NCBI RefSeq assembly: GCF_003628125.1
Contig: NZ_RBZU01000004.1
Coordinates: forward strand, 417,949 to 481,948
Origin: Pararobbsia silviterrae
GTDB lineage: Bacteria; Pseudomonadota; Gammaproteobacteria; Burkholderiales; Burkholderiaceae
Direction: 5' to 3'
Length of the DNA: 64,000 bases
Part shown: positions 8,283 through 17,454 of the stretch, piece after piece
How positions within the stretch are numbered: position 1 is the stretch's first letter
Layout: every line of letters begins with the position of its first letter
Notes under the pieces: generated by a model
Seen by the model: the letters and a program-made list of their open reading frames with translations, nothing else
Databases searched by the model: none
Told to the model about the DNA's origin: nothing
Translations under genes and position numbers: made by a program

Positions 8283-11101
8283 ACGACCGCATGCCATTGT
8301 TTCGCCTCGTGCAGGCGGACATTCACTTCGACGCCCTCTACGAACAGGCCAAGCGGACTGTCGAGCGCTTCGGCGGTCAGATCTGGACCGACATGGGCGA
8401 ACACGATCCCGGTGTGACGTTTCTCGAGGGGTATAGCTATAGCGTCTCGGATCTTGCGTATCGGCACACGTTGCCGCTCGAAGATCTCTTGACGCCGCCG
8501 ATCGATGAACAGGTCGACGGTCAGGGCATTTTCCCGGCGGACTTCGGCCCGCAGACGGCGTTGACGTGCGGGCCGATCACGCTCGATGACTATCGACGTG
8601 CGTTGTTGGATCTCACGAATACCGCACGCACGACGTATCTATTTCGTAACGTCCAGATCTTTCCGTTGAACTCCACGGATACCGAAAAGCCTTCGTATGA
8701 CTACGACTACGTCTATTACTACGACAAGTCGAGCTTGGTGTTTACGTTTGTCAAACCGGAGGTGGGGGACGAGACCGTTACGTACTATCTGCGCGGCAAC
8801 TACAGGCTCTATGTCGAACCGATGCCCGGCGTGTGGAGTGCGGACTCGGATGCGCAAGCCGTATTGAGCGATTTTCTCCTCAATAACCGAAATCTTTGCG
8901 AGAGCGTCAGTCAGGTGAATTGGACGAGCGCGGACCCGATTGTTCCTGTCGCAGAGATCGAAGTCGAAGCGGGTGTACACAATTACGCCGACATTCAGGC
9001 TCAGCTCTATTCGGCCGCATGCGCATACATTTCGCCGGCGGTATCGCACGTCGAGACGGCAACATTGTTGGATCAAGGCCTGACAGCGCAAGACATCTAT
9101 CAAGGTCCTTATCTTGAACATGGATGGCAACCGCAACTGCCGGCGCAGACCGACTACACGCACGCGGTGGTTGTGAACCTGAGCGGCCTTGCCGAAAAGT
9201 GGATGGAGATCGACGGCGTCAAGCGTATTCATTCATTGACGGAAGCGTCCGCCACGGCGACCGAGCCGTGGATCTGGCAGACAGCGGCCCCGGGTCAGTA
9301 CCCTCTGCCATGGGGTGCGGATCTCGCCAGCTTTGTCGAACACGTCCGCTTGGTGACGGCGGATGGGACATACGTGAGTGCGACGGCAGACGACATTGCG
9401 GCGGCGCTCCCGCCCGTCGTTATCGAAGACAATTCGCCCGTCGTTTTGCCGTACGGTAAGCCGCGGGATGTCGCGCAATATCATCCGGTCAGCGACAAGA
9501 TTCCGCCGTGCTATGGCTTGCAGTTGCAACCCGAGCAGGGTGCTCCGTTACCGCTTTTTCAATATCTTCTCGCGTTCGAGCAGGCGATGGCCAACGGCTG
9601 CGCGCAATTGTCGATGTTGCCCAAGCTGCTTTCGTTCGAGCGGACCGGCGATACGGTCTGGGGTGAACAATGGCCGTACGCTGCCGGAAGCGCCGGGGAT
9701 GCGGCCCATACCTTGTACAAGTCCGCGTTGATTGCGCAGAGCGCGTCCTTGGCGAATGACTACGACCAGGAACTTCGAATTCTCGATGACTTGCTGGGTT
9801 ATTTCGGCACGGAACGCGCGTCGCGGATGCTCGACACGACCGAAGACGATTTTCTGAGCGTCGAGCAATCGTACCTGAAGCAAATCACGACGCTCGCTTA
9901 CTCGCGGGACAATATTCGAATCGATCAGGTGTCCGCGCTACAAAAGCGCATTGCGGCGCGTTTGGGATTGGGGCCGAATCTGTTCGTCGATCCGGTCGAT
10001 ATGGGCGAGTTGCCGTTCTATCTTGTCGAACACCGCGCGCTGCTGCCTGTCAAGCCATCGGCGGATTACGACGTGCCGACCTATCCGACGACTGTCACGG
10101 TGTCGGACGATGGGCTGATCATGACCGTCGTGAATCCGGCGACACCTTCGCTCGCAAATCTCAAAAAGGGTCAATTGATCGATTTTGTCTTGTATGCGAT
10201 GACAGAAAGCAGGATCACGTTGCAAGCGCTGATTGTCGATACGGTCGATGCGAACACACAGACCTTCACGTTACGCATCGACGAGAATCCAGTGCTTGAT
10301 TTGCGGGTCGATGCCGTATTGACGGCACAGGCTGCCAAGGATCTCACGTGGCAAGCTTGCAAAAATTGGCTCGAAGAGATTCTCTATCGGCTTCAATATG
10401 CGTCCGACACGCCGTCGTCGCCGGTCGATCCGGTTACGCTGACGATTCCTGAGTCTTTCCCGTTTCCGGCCGGGGTTCGGATCGGTGACACGCTGTCGAT
10501 CGTCCCGTTCGATCTGACATCGGCGGAGACGCCGGTCAAGGTGACTGTTCAAGATGTCGACGGTATTCAAGGTACGGTGACGGTCGCTCGGGTCGATTCC
10601 TCCGATACGTATCCGCTCGCGGCCGATGCTGCGAACTACGTCTGGTATACGTTGAATACTGCTGATCGGTTTTCAATGATCGTGAGCCTGGTGCTCGACA
10701 AGACGATGTTGCCGGCGAACGGAGATCCCTACGCGACCGAAGCTTGGATCAAGCAATGCGTGCAAGAAGAATTGCCCGCGCATGTGGCGCTCATGATTCA
10801 CTGGCTCACCGGCGATAGCGAGAGCAGCCAATCGTTCGAGAGTTTTGCGATTTGCTATGCGAGCTGGCAAGACGGACAAACCGCACCAAGCACCGCGACG
10901 TGGCAATTGCTCTGGAAGCTCGGACTCGGCACGGTTCCAGTTAAGTTAAATACCGGCATCGGATCGATGAAGGTCGCGACCCCCGACGAGCGGGCGGCCG
11001 CCGTCGGCGCTGATGGCACGGAGTGGAATGCGGACTACATTCTCGTGGAATATTTGTTCTTCGTGCCGAAGGGCAGCACGGCGAGCGGATCGACAATATG
11101 A
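8279..11101 (+). CDS. Large eCIS baseplate protein (Afp12-like)
   Basis: This 940-aa protein starts at ATG 8279, overlapping the previous stop (ATGA). The N-terminal FGGQIWTDMGEHDPGVTFLEGYSYSVSDLAYR matches the start of Afp12/gp6-type wedge proteins, where D-P-G-V-T-L-L-E is the common signature. The middle contains QELRILDDLLGYFGTERASRML, also typical of this family. The C-terminal third is beta-rich (GVRIGDTLSIVPFD). It partners with the upstream J-like protein. A longer in-frame reading back to 8201 exists but would overlap the upstream gene by 80 bp and has no reason to be preferred. Confidence 0.82.
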   Translation: MNDRMPLFRLVQADIHFDALYEQAKRTVERFGGQIWTDMGEHDPGVTFLEGYSYSVSDLAYRHTLPLEDLLTPPIDEQVDGQGIFPADFGPQTALTCGPITLDDYRRALLDLTNTARTTYLFRNVQIFPLNSTDTEKPSYDYDYVYYYDKSSLVFTFVKPEVGDETVTYYLRGNYRLYVEPMPGVWSADSDAQAVLSDFLLNNRNLCESVSQVNWTSADPIVPVAEIEVEAGVHNYADIQAQLYSAACAYISPAVSHVETATLLDQGLTAQDIYQGPYLEHGWQPQLPAQTDYTHAVVVNLSGLAEKWMEIDGVKRIHSLTEASATATEPWIWQTAAPGQYPLPWGADLASFVEHVRLVTADGTYVSATADDIAAALPPVVIEDNSPVVLPYGKPRDVAQYHPVSDKIPPCYGLQLQPEQGAPLPLFQYLLAFEQAMANGCAQLSMLPKLLSFERTGDTVWGEQWPYAAGSAGDAAHTLYKSALIAQSASLANDYDQELRILDDLLGYFGTERASRMLDTTEDDFLSVEQSYLKQITTLAYSRDNIRIDQVSALQKRIAARLGLGPNLFVDPVDMGELPFYLVEHRALLPVKPSADYDVPTYPTTVTVSDDGLIMTVVNPATPSLANLKKGQLIDFVLYAMTESRITLQALIVDTVDANTQTFTLRIDENPVLDLRVDAVLTAQAAKDLTWQACKNWLEEILYRLQYASDTPSSPVDPVTLTIPESFPFPAGVRIGDTLSIVPFDLTSAETPVKVTVQDVDGIQGTVTVARVDSSDTYPLAADAANYVWYTLNTADRFSMIVSLVLDKTMLPANGDPYATEAWIKQCVQEELPAHVALMIHWLTGDSESSQSFESFAICYASWQDGQTAPSTATWQLLWKLGLGTVPVKLNTGIGSMKVATPDERAAAVGADGTEWNADYILVEYLFFVPKGSTASGSTI

Positions 11102-11118
11102 ATGGCAAGGAGCCTATC

Positions 11119-11961
11119 ATGACGAAGCGTAAATCGGCGCGTGCGACGACGGGCGGAACGACCGAGGCGTTGAAGGGCAAATTCGCGGCGGGCAGCATCC
11201 CGCTCGACACGGATTTTGCGGAACTCATCGACATTGCCGATTGCGGTCGTTTGGCGATCGGACAAAGCCCCGATCAGACCGATAACACCGTCGGACTGGG
11301 TCTTGAACTGATGACCGACGCCGCCGATATCGGGAAGCTCAAAGTCAAAGTCAAGCCGAATGGCGGCATCGTGGCCGACGCGGATGGGCTGCGCTGCGAT
11401 CCGATGGCCGCAATGCCCATCGGGACCATTCTGATGTTCAGTGGAACCGTGACGCCGCCGACCGGATGGCATGTCTGCGACGGGACGACAGGTACGCCGA
11501 ACCTTAAGAACCGATTCGTCATGGGATCGGCCGGGTTGACGGCGGGTGATACAAATAGCGACGTCACGATGACTGGCGGGGTCAACGCGATGTATGTGGC
11601 GGCCACGACATCGACGACGCCGAATTCAGATTTGGTTGTGACAGTGCAAGATCATGTTTTGTTGGCACCAGAAATTCCGAAATTGGAGCTAAAGATTCAC
11701 GATCATGTTTATTACACCACGTTGGGTGGTTTTGAGGAAGGAATCGCTAGCGGTGGCGATCAGGATAGAACATACGGACGTCTAGCAACTGATATTGAGA
11801 ACTCAGAATACGGGGCGCTGTATGCGGAGCAATATGGCGACCCGACGACATACGGGCAACCTCATAATCACGGGGCAACCGTGACAGGCTTTGATCATGA
11901 TCATACCGTCTCCGTCAAGATTCCGTATTACAGCCTTGTCTTTATCATGAAAATTGCATAG
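11119..11961 (+). CDS. eCIS tail fibre with phage tail-collar domain (Afp13-like)
   Basis: The start at 11119 is chosen because AAGGAG lies 6 bp upstream; an earlier ATG at 11098 overlaps the previous stop. The 280-aa product has an N-terminal attachment region, then a tail-collar motif (MPIGTILMFSGTVTPPTGWHVCDG, NLKNRFVMGS). The distal part holds several H-x-H pairs (IHDHVYY, QPHNHGATVTGFDHDHT), like the metal-coordinating tips of phage fibres. It probably binds the target cell surface. Base composition changes sharply at about 11620: the distal third is much more AT-rich and uses rarer codons than the rest of the cluster, which suggests exchange of the receptor-binding end. Confidence 0.8.
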   Translation: MTKRKSARATTGGTTEALKGKFAAGSIPLDTDFAELIDIADCGRLAIGQSPDQTDNTVGLGLELMTDAADIGKLKVKVKPNGGIVADADGLRCDPMAAMPIGTILMFSGTVTPPTGWHVCDGTTGTPNLKNRFVMGSAGLTAGDTNSDVTMTGGVNAMYVAATTSTTPNSDLVVTVQDHVLLAPEIPKLELKIHDHVYYTTLGGFEEGIASGGDQDRTYGRLATDIENSEYGALYAEQYGDPTTYGQPHNHGATVTGFDHDHTVSVKIPYYSLVFIMKIA

Positions 11962-11996
11962 CGCCGTTTAACTAACGCAATGCATCGTGCCATGCC

Positions 11997-13388
11997 ATGA
12001 CGCACACGATAACCCTCGTTCAAGCTGAACTTGAATTGCCTTTTGGCATGCATGACATGCTCTCGCGCCGATGTGCCGACGTTCTTCGCCGTGTGCTCTC
12101 TTCGGAGTGTGAAACTGTTCTAAATGCAATTGATTCCGGCGTGGATCGAACGCTCCATATCGATCGCTTGACGATCGATCTTGGTCAGATATCGCTCGAT
12201 CGCTTGGAAAGTCTTTTGCGCGAGCGCTGTTTGAAGATGTTCGAAGCCGGCGTCCGGGATCGAATCGATCGCATGCGCGATCGGTTCGACGTGGGCGTAG
12301 GCGATGAGGGGGAGGAGGTATTCGATGCATCGTCACGCCGATTCGAAGCGTATTTGCGCGCGCCTGACAATACACATCGCGGTGCGTTGATCGACGCGTT
12401 GAGGCGCGGCATGCATACGGATCCGGGACGCTGGCGGCGCGTCGTCGCCGATAGCGGATTGCTCGAAACGGCGCGGCGTAACTTGGTGTCGCTGGTCGGC
12501 GAAGTCGAACTTGCGAATTTGATGGGCTGGTCCGACCGTGCGACCCCGCAACGCGTGCTGCTCGAGTCGTTGCGCTACGCGCACGAACACGACATCGCGA
12601 TCGCGCCGCCCGAACGGGGCGACGTCATGTCGATCGATCCGTCGGCAGACACCGATATCGCGCGGACTGTCGTGTCTCGACACGCGTCTCGCGGCTTGCA
12701 GCCATGGGTCGACGCGATTCGGCGGCAACCGCGGATGCAAGGACTGAGCGAGATGATGGACAAGGCCACGCAAGGCGCGTCGAATCCGATGCCTGCACAA
12801 TCGATGTCCGACGTGGCGCCGCAAGTCCGCCTTGTCGCGAATGCGGGCCTCGTCACGCTATGGCCGCTGCTGCCCGATCTGTTTCGACGCCTGGGTTTGT
12901 ACGAGGACGGCCGCTTTACGTCGTCGGAGGCGCAAGTCGAATGCGCGCTCTGGCTCGACTGGATCGCATTGGGCGACGTTCCGCTCGACGGCCAGATGTC
13001 AGTCGCGCGGTTTCTGTGCGGCGTCTCGGAAGACGTGCTGCTGCCCGAGCGCGTGCATGCCGATCACATGCGTGAGGCCGCCGAGCAATGGTTATCGACG
13101 GCTGTGCGGCAATTGCCCGGCTGGCGAACCTTGCGGATCGAGGATATTTGCCGATTCTTTCTCAGGCGGCCGGGCATGCTGAGCGTCGCGGCATCGGGGC
13201 CGATGCTCGAAGTCCCGTCGCAGGCCTTCGACATTCTGCTTGCCGATTGGCCCTGGCCGTTAAATGCGTTGACGCTGCCGTGGCTGCCGCAGCCGTGGTC
13301 GATTGAATGGAGCATGCCGGACATGGATGTCGCGGAGGGGAGTCCCGGCGCCCGTCGCGTGGTCGGGCGTCGGGGAAAACCCGGTTAG
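11997..13388 (+). CDS. Contractile injection system tape measure protein (Afp14-like)
   Basis: This 463-aa protein begins MTHTITLVQAELELPF and contains LHIDRLTIDLGQISLDRLESLLRERC. That 'h-I-D-x-L-x-I-D-L-G' segment is typical of the N-terminal domain of the CIS tape measure family. Further on, LWPLLPDLFRRLGLYEDGRFTS and LDWIALGDVPLDGQ fit the conserved repeat-like region ('GLVLLhPfL..lF..LGL'). In eCIS this protein is thought to set particle length. The gene lies 35 bp after the fibre gene. The GC content returns to the cluster norm within its first 150 bp. Confidence 0.8.
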   Translation: MTHTITLVQAELELPFGMHDMLSRRCADVLRRVLSSECETVLNAIDSGVDRTLHIDRLTIDLGQISLDRLESLLRERCLKMFEAGVRDRIDRMRDRFDVGVGDEGEEVFDASSRRFEAYLRAPDNTHRGALIDALRRGMHTDPGRWRRVVADSGLLETARRNLVSLVGEVELANLMGWSDRATPQRVLLESLRYAHEHDIAIAPPERGDVMSIDPSADTDIARTVVSRHASRGLQPWVDAIRRQPRMQGLSEMMDKATQGASNPMPAQSMSDVAPQVRLVANAGLVTLWPLLPDLFRRLGLYEDGRFTSSEAQVECALWLDWIALGDVPLDGQMSVARFLCGVSEDVLLPERVHADHMREAAEQWLSTAVRQLPGWRTLRIEDICRFFLRRPGMLSVAASGPMLEVPSQAFDILLADWPWPLNALTLPWLPQPWSIEWSMPDMDVAEGSPGARRVVGRRGKPG

Positions 13389-13460
13389 ATGGAATGGACG
13401 TGCCGGTTCGTGAGATAAAGGCATGTCGGACAACCTGAGCTGCAAGGCCTGGAGAACCCA

Positions 13461-15566
13461 ATGCGAAATCCTCATTGGAATGTCCTGACCGCCATGGATG
13501 CGGAAGCGCTGGATGTCGGACCCGCTTGGGGCGCGCTGATGCCCGAGCTCGAACGCATCGACTTGCTGTTGCAGCGGCGCTATCACCGTATTCATAGCGA
13601 GGATCCGGTGCCGTTCCCCGGTCACTTTCTGCTGGCGCCCGAGCGCGTCGAATCGCGCATCGCCGAGCCGCATGGCGTGCCGCACTGGTGGGAGTCGGAC
13701 GACCCGACGCCGCCGGTACCGCCGCCCGGCGCGATGCATCGGCTTGCGAGCAATTTCGAGCTCAATGAATTCGAGTGGAACGTGCTGTTGCTCGCGCTCA
13801 TGGTGCACGTCGACAGTCGTTACCATTTTTTGTTCTCCGATATTCAGGATAGCGAACGACAAAAGAGGCTGCCGACGATCGAACTCGCGCTGAGCCTCTT
13901 TTGTGACACTCCCGCCGAGCGGCTCGCGCGTCAAAGCAGTCTGTCCGCGGACGGCAGTCTGATCCGGCATGGGCTTGTGCGATGGATGGACCGCCCCGGA
14001 CAATCGAGCGACGGCTGGACGCAATGCACCTTGTTGACCGACATCGGCGTTTATCACTACTTGCTTGGCCATCCCTATGCGCCGCCGTTCGAACTCGGAA
14101 TCGAGAAGGTGAGCTGCATCGAGATCGAGCATGTGCCGTCGGTGTGCTCCGTGGTTGAACAGATCGAGGCATGGATCGAGATGCCGCGCCTCGATATTCA
14201 TCCCGTGGCCGTGTTGCGTGCCGCGCCGGGGGCGGGCGCGGAGCGGCTCGTCAGTCAAATCGCGGCGCAATACGGTATGGACACGTATGCGCTCGACTGC
14301 GAAACGCTCTCGCGGGCCGGAACGCAGGGACTCTCCGCCTGCCGCAGCTTGTTCAGGGACATCCGCTTGCGCGAAGCGTGTCTCGTCATCCAAGGACTCA
14401 CGTCCGCCACGACCGACGACGGGCGTGACCTGCAGGCGTTGATCGTGAAGTTGCTCGAGCAGCGAGGATTGCAGGTCGTGTGTCTGATCGACGCGCATGC
14501 GTCGCCGCCGAAACTCGCCGACGTGCCTCAACTGCATTTCGACTTGCCGATCATGACGCGGGGCGAACGCGCGGCGAACTTGTATGCGCTCGTGCCTCCC
14601 GACGCAACGGTCGATTGCGAAGCGTTAAGCCAGCGATTCGGATTCTCCGCCTACGATCTGCCCGTGATTGCGCGTGAAGCCGATCTTTATCGCCGGCGAC
14701 GCGGTGCGCTCCACATGGACCATGAGGACATGTTGAAGGCGCTGCAACTCCGTGCGCAGCAGGATTTCGGAAAGCTTGCGCGAAGAATATCGCCGCGCCG
14801 AGGTTATGCGGACCTCGTCGTCGCCGACAGCGTGCTCGGTCAAATGACCGATATCATCAGCGCGGCGCGCTTTCGCGACGATGTGCTCGACATGGGCTTC
14901 GGCGCGAAGATCGGGTACGGTACAGGCATCAGTGCCTTGTTCTACGGCGATTCGGGGACAGGGAAAACGATGGCGGCCGAGGTGCTGGCCGGTCAACTGG
15001 GTGTCGATCTGATTCGTGCCGATCTGTCCGTCGTCGTCAACAAGTACATCGGCGAGACGGAAAAGCATCTCGCGAAGATCTTCGATCTCGCCGAGCGCGA
15101 TGCGGGCGTGCTGTTCTTCGACGAAGCCGACGCCTTGTTCGGGAAACGCAGCGAAACGAAGGATGCACAGGACCGGCACGCGAATATCGAGGTGTCGTAT
15201 CTATTGCAGCGTCTCGAGAATTATCCGGGGCTCGTGATTCTCGCGACCAACAATCGAAGCCACCTCGACGATGCGTTCAGCCGCCGATTTACCTTCATCG
15301 TTCGCTTTCCGTATCCCGACGCGATCTTGCGCGAGCGGATGTGGCGCGCGATCTGGCCGCCTGGCGTCGGTGTCGACCCCGAGGTCGATTTCACCAGCAT
15401 GGCCGAGCGTATTCCACTGACGGGCGCGAATATTCGCAACGTCGCGCTGTTGGCGACTTGGCTGGCTCAAGCTGCGGGAGACAGCTCCATACGTCAACGC
15501 CATCTCGACCTGGCCGTCAAGCGTGAGCTCGCCAAAACGGGTCGAATTCTATTTGAACCGCACTAA
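13461..15566 (+). CDS. eCIS AAA+ ATPase (Afp15-like)
   Basis: This 701-aa protein starts at 13461 after GGAGA. A roughly 450-residue N-terminal region is followed by a AAA+ module. Walker A is GDSGTGKT (residues 496-503, Lys502), Walker B is VLFFDEAD (residues 550-557), and RRFTFIVRF near residue 600 supplies the arginine-finger region. FDEADALFGKRSE and LLQRLENYPGLVILATN are typical of the Afp15/PVC15 ATPases, which are needed for particle maturation or cargo handling and are one of the markers that separate eCIS from phage tails and type VI systems. The next gene follows after 14 bp. Confidence 0.9.
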   Translation: MRNPHWNVLTAMDAEALDVGPAWGALMPELERIDLLLQRRYHRIHSEDPVPFPGHFLLAPERVESRIAEPHGVPHWWESDDPTPPVPPPGAMHRLASNFELNEFEWNVLLLALMVHVDSRYHFLFSDIQDSERQKRLPTIELALSLFCDTPAERLARQSSLSADGSLIRHGLVRWMDRPGQSSDGWTQCTLLTDIGVYHYLLGHPYAPPFELGIEKVSCIEIEHVPSVCSVVEQIEAWIEMPRLDIHPVAVLRAAPGAGAERLVSQIAAQYGMDTYALDCETLSRAGTQGLSACRSLFRDIRLREACLVIQGLTSATTDDGRDLQALIVKLLEQRGLQVVCLIDAHASPPKLADVPQLHFDLPIMTRGERAANLYALVPPDATVDCEALSQRFGFSAYDLPVIAREADLYRRRRGALHMDHEDMLKALQLRAQQDFGKLARRISPRRGYADLVVADSVLGQMTDIISAARFRDDVLDMGFGAKIGYGTGISALFYGDSGTGKTMAAEVLAGQLGVDLIRADLSVVVNKYIGETEKHLAKIFDLAERDAGVLFFDEADALFGKRSETKDAQDRHANIEVSYLLQRLENYPGLVILATNNRSHLDDAFSRRFTFIVRFPYPDAILRERMWRAIWPPGVGVDPEVDFTSMAERIPLTGANIRNVALLATWLAQAAGDSSIRQRHLDLAVKRELAKTGRILFEPH

Positions 15567-15580
15567 CAGGAGTCCGACTC

Positions 15581-16192
15581 ATGTCCACGCCTTCCGATCC
15601 GTCCGTCGCTTCCGATGCCTCGATCATCAGCGTCAACGTGGCACTGCACAGTGCACTGAAAGACTATCTGAGTCCGGGCATCGATCTGACGTTCGCGCTT
15701 CCCGATCGAGATAGCGAGTTTTCGGTTCCGACGGTCAGCGTCTTCCTCTATGAAATCCATGAAGACTTACAGATGCGCAGCGGAGATGCGCGCAAATACG
15801 ACTCGACAACGCACGTGTACGCACCCGGTACGGTTAACGTGAACTGCAACTACCTGATTACCTATTGGGAAACGGTAACGTCGACGGATTCCCACGGTCC
15901 CGTCGCGCTGCCCGACTCGCAGGCGATGATGGCCATGAATCAGGTCGTCAACGCGTTGGTGAACAATCGGCAGCTTAAAGGCTTGCCCCGTGCGTACACG
16001 CGCATGATCCCGCCTACGGAGGAACTCAATAGTCTCGGCAATTTTTGGCAATCGATGGGCAACAAGCCGCGCTTGTCGATCAATTGCTCGATCACGGTGC
16101 CGCTGACGTTGACCGCGCCGGCCGCGACCGATACGACGCCGGCTGTCGAGACCACCGAGGCTGACTTTGAACAAATTCCGGCAACAAGCTGA
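15581..16192 (+). CDS. DUF4255 family eCIS terminator/cap protein (Afp16-like)
   Basis: This 203-aa protein starts at ATG 15581 with AGGAG 7 bp upstream. Its sequence (ISVNVALHSALKDYL, PTVSVFLYEIHEDLQMRSGD, NCNYLITYWE, MNQVVNALVNNRQLKG) fits DUF4255, the family of Afp16-like tail-terminating proteins that cap the distal end of tube and sheath. It is the last structural gene of the cluster. In Afp and PVC loci, toxin genes commonly follow this gene, but here the next ORF is a transcriptional regulator. Confidence 0.87.
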   Translation: MSTPSDPSVASDASIISVNVALHSALKDYLSPGIDLTFALPDRDSEFSVPTVSVFLYEIHEDLQMRSGDARKYDSTTHVYAPGTVNVNCNYLITYWETVTSTDSHGPVALPDSQAMMAMNQVVNALVNNRQLKGLPRAYTRMIPPTEELNSLGNFWQSMGNKPRLSINCSITVPLTLTAPAATDTTPAVETTEADFEQIPATS

Positions 16193-16228
16193 CGCAGTGG
16201 AGTAGCAGAGACGCCGGGAAGTACGCGT

Positions 16229-16262
16229 ACACGCCGCACGGGGAGCGAGACAGGCGGCGTGT
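16229..16262. terminator. 9-bp perfect GC-rich stem between DUF4255 gene and AraC regulator
   Basis: Two perfect arms, ACACGCCGC at 16229-16237 and GCGGCGTGT at 16254-16262, enclose a 16-nt loop. The stem can extend by one wobble and one G-C pair. It lies 37 bp after the stop of the last eCIS gene, so an end-of-operon hairpin is likely. No U-run follows, so it could instead stabilise the mRNA end or act as an operator for the AraC-type regulator that starts at 16317. Confidence 0.45.
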
Positions 16263-16316
16263 GCGATGCTCTTCCGGGCTGTAATCGCTTCAAGAACACA
16301 TTCGAGGAGTGTCGAA

Positions 16317-17330
16317 ATGGAACTCCAATCGACCTATCGACGAACCGTCTATTCAGGTTTCGAACCCTGTCTAGCCTATGACGTGTTGTACGGAGGGCAT
16401 GTCGAACATCGACTCATGCACGCGCAAGCCGGCACACTCGAGCATCACCAGCTCGTGCTCGATGAGCTTCACCTTGATGTCGGACAGTACGATTTTCCCG
16501 TGATCGCGCAGGGTCGCATGCCGCAGGATGCGTTTTGCGTGAGTTTCGCCGTCGCCGGTAACGACGTCACCCGATACAACACGGTATTGGCCGGCGCCGA
16601 CGAGGTACAGCTCTATGGTCCCGGCGCGGAGTTTTTGTATCATGCCGCCGGTGCGTCGAGCTGGGTCAATCTTGCCGTGACGGAGGCGTGTTTTCAAAGA
16701 TGGGCCGTGGCTTGCGTCGGACGCCCGATGATCCTGCCGGCAACCCTGTCCACCTCGATCCATCTGGATCCCGCACGGCGCGCGGCGCTCGCGAACGCGA
16801 TCTGCGCGGCGGTGGCGGCCGTCAATTGGAGAAGCGGCGAAGGCGAGATCGACGCGCATCTCGCGCGCGACGTGTATCGGTCCTTGCTTTTCGTGTGCAC
16901 GGACATCCTCTCCAAAGCGGGCGCTCAGATCCGATCGGGACGATCCGCGGCGCAAGAACGCAATTTTCGCCGGATTCTCGCGTGCGAACGCATCGCGATG
17001 ATCGAATGCGAATCGGACGCCGATGCGGAGTTCGCCATTTCCGACGCGGCCGAACAGATCGGCTGCACCCGGCGTGCGCTCGAACGCACGTTCAGACGCA
17101 GCGTCGACATGACCCCGACAGGGTGGATTCTCAACAAGCGTTTGAATTGCACACTGCGCGATTTTCTCGCGCCGAGCCCCTCGTGTTCCGTTTCAGGGAC
17201 CGCGCTCAACTGGGGTTTTCGGCATCTTTCGCGATTCTCGGAACACTATCGCGCCACGTTCGGCGAGCTCCCAAGCCAGACCTTGAGCCGCTCTCGGTCT
17301 CGCCTGAGGCAAAGCGCACGATCCGCGTGA
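16317..17330 (+). CDS. AraC family transcriptional regulator
   Basis: ATG 16317 has GAGGAG 7 bp upstream; the product is 337 aa. The last 110 residues are an AraC-type double helix-turn-helix: ISDAAEQIGCTRRALERTFRRSVDMTPTGWI for the first HTH, and LNWGFRHLSRFSEHYRATFGELPSQTL for the second, including the common F-x-x-x-F-G-x-x-P pattern. The N-terminal 200 residues look like a beta-rich sensing domain without a recognised ligand signature. It is separated from the eCIS cap gene by 124 bp containing a hairpin. It is a natural candidate regulator of the eCIS cluster or of the next exported protein, but that is inference from position. Confidence 0.82.
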   Translation: MELQSTYRRTVYSGFEPCLAYDVLYGGHVEHRLMHAQAGTLEHHQLVLDELHLDVGQYDFPVIAQGRMPQDAFCVSFAVAGNDVTRYNTVLAGADEVQLYGPGAEFLYHAAGASSWVNLAVTEACFQRWAVACVGRPMILPATLSTSIHLDPARRAALANAICAAVAAVNWRSGEGEIDAHLARDVYRSLLFVCTDILSKAGAQIRSGRSAAQERNFRRILACERIAMIECESDADAEFAISDAAEQIGCTRRALERTFRRSVDMTPTGWILNKRLNCTLRDFLAPSPSCSVSGTALNWGFRHLSRFSEHYRATFGELPSQTLSRSRSRLRQSARSA

Positions 17331-17391
17331 CACCATTCGTAATGGTGGGTGTCCTGCCAAACAAGCGGCTTTCAATCTACACTGCGACACG

Positions 17392-17419
17392 CGCGCGACG
17401 TCGACGTCGACGTCGCGCG
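17392..17419. repeat. 28-bp perfect palindrome with three tandem GACGTC units
   Basis: Positions 17392-17419 read identically on both strands. The core is GACGTC repeated three times (17397-17414), flanked by CGCGC on the left and GCGCG on the right. It sits in the 196-bp gap after the AraC gene. It could form a cruciform or a long terminator-like stem, or provide overlapping dyad sites for a regulator. Confidence 0.6.
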
Positions 17420-17454
17420 GCACGCGGGGCGTGACGCGCTCCCCGGTATACTGC

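Noticed and set aside
13260..14537. 425-codon minus-strand open frame
   Set aside because: Shadow of the tape-measure and AAA+ ATPase genes.
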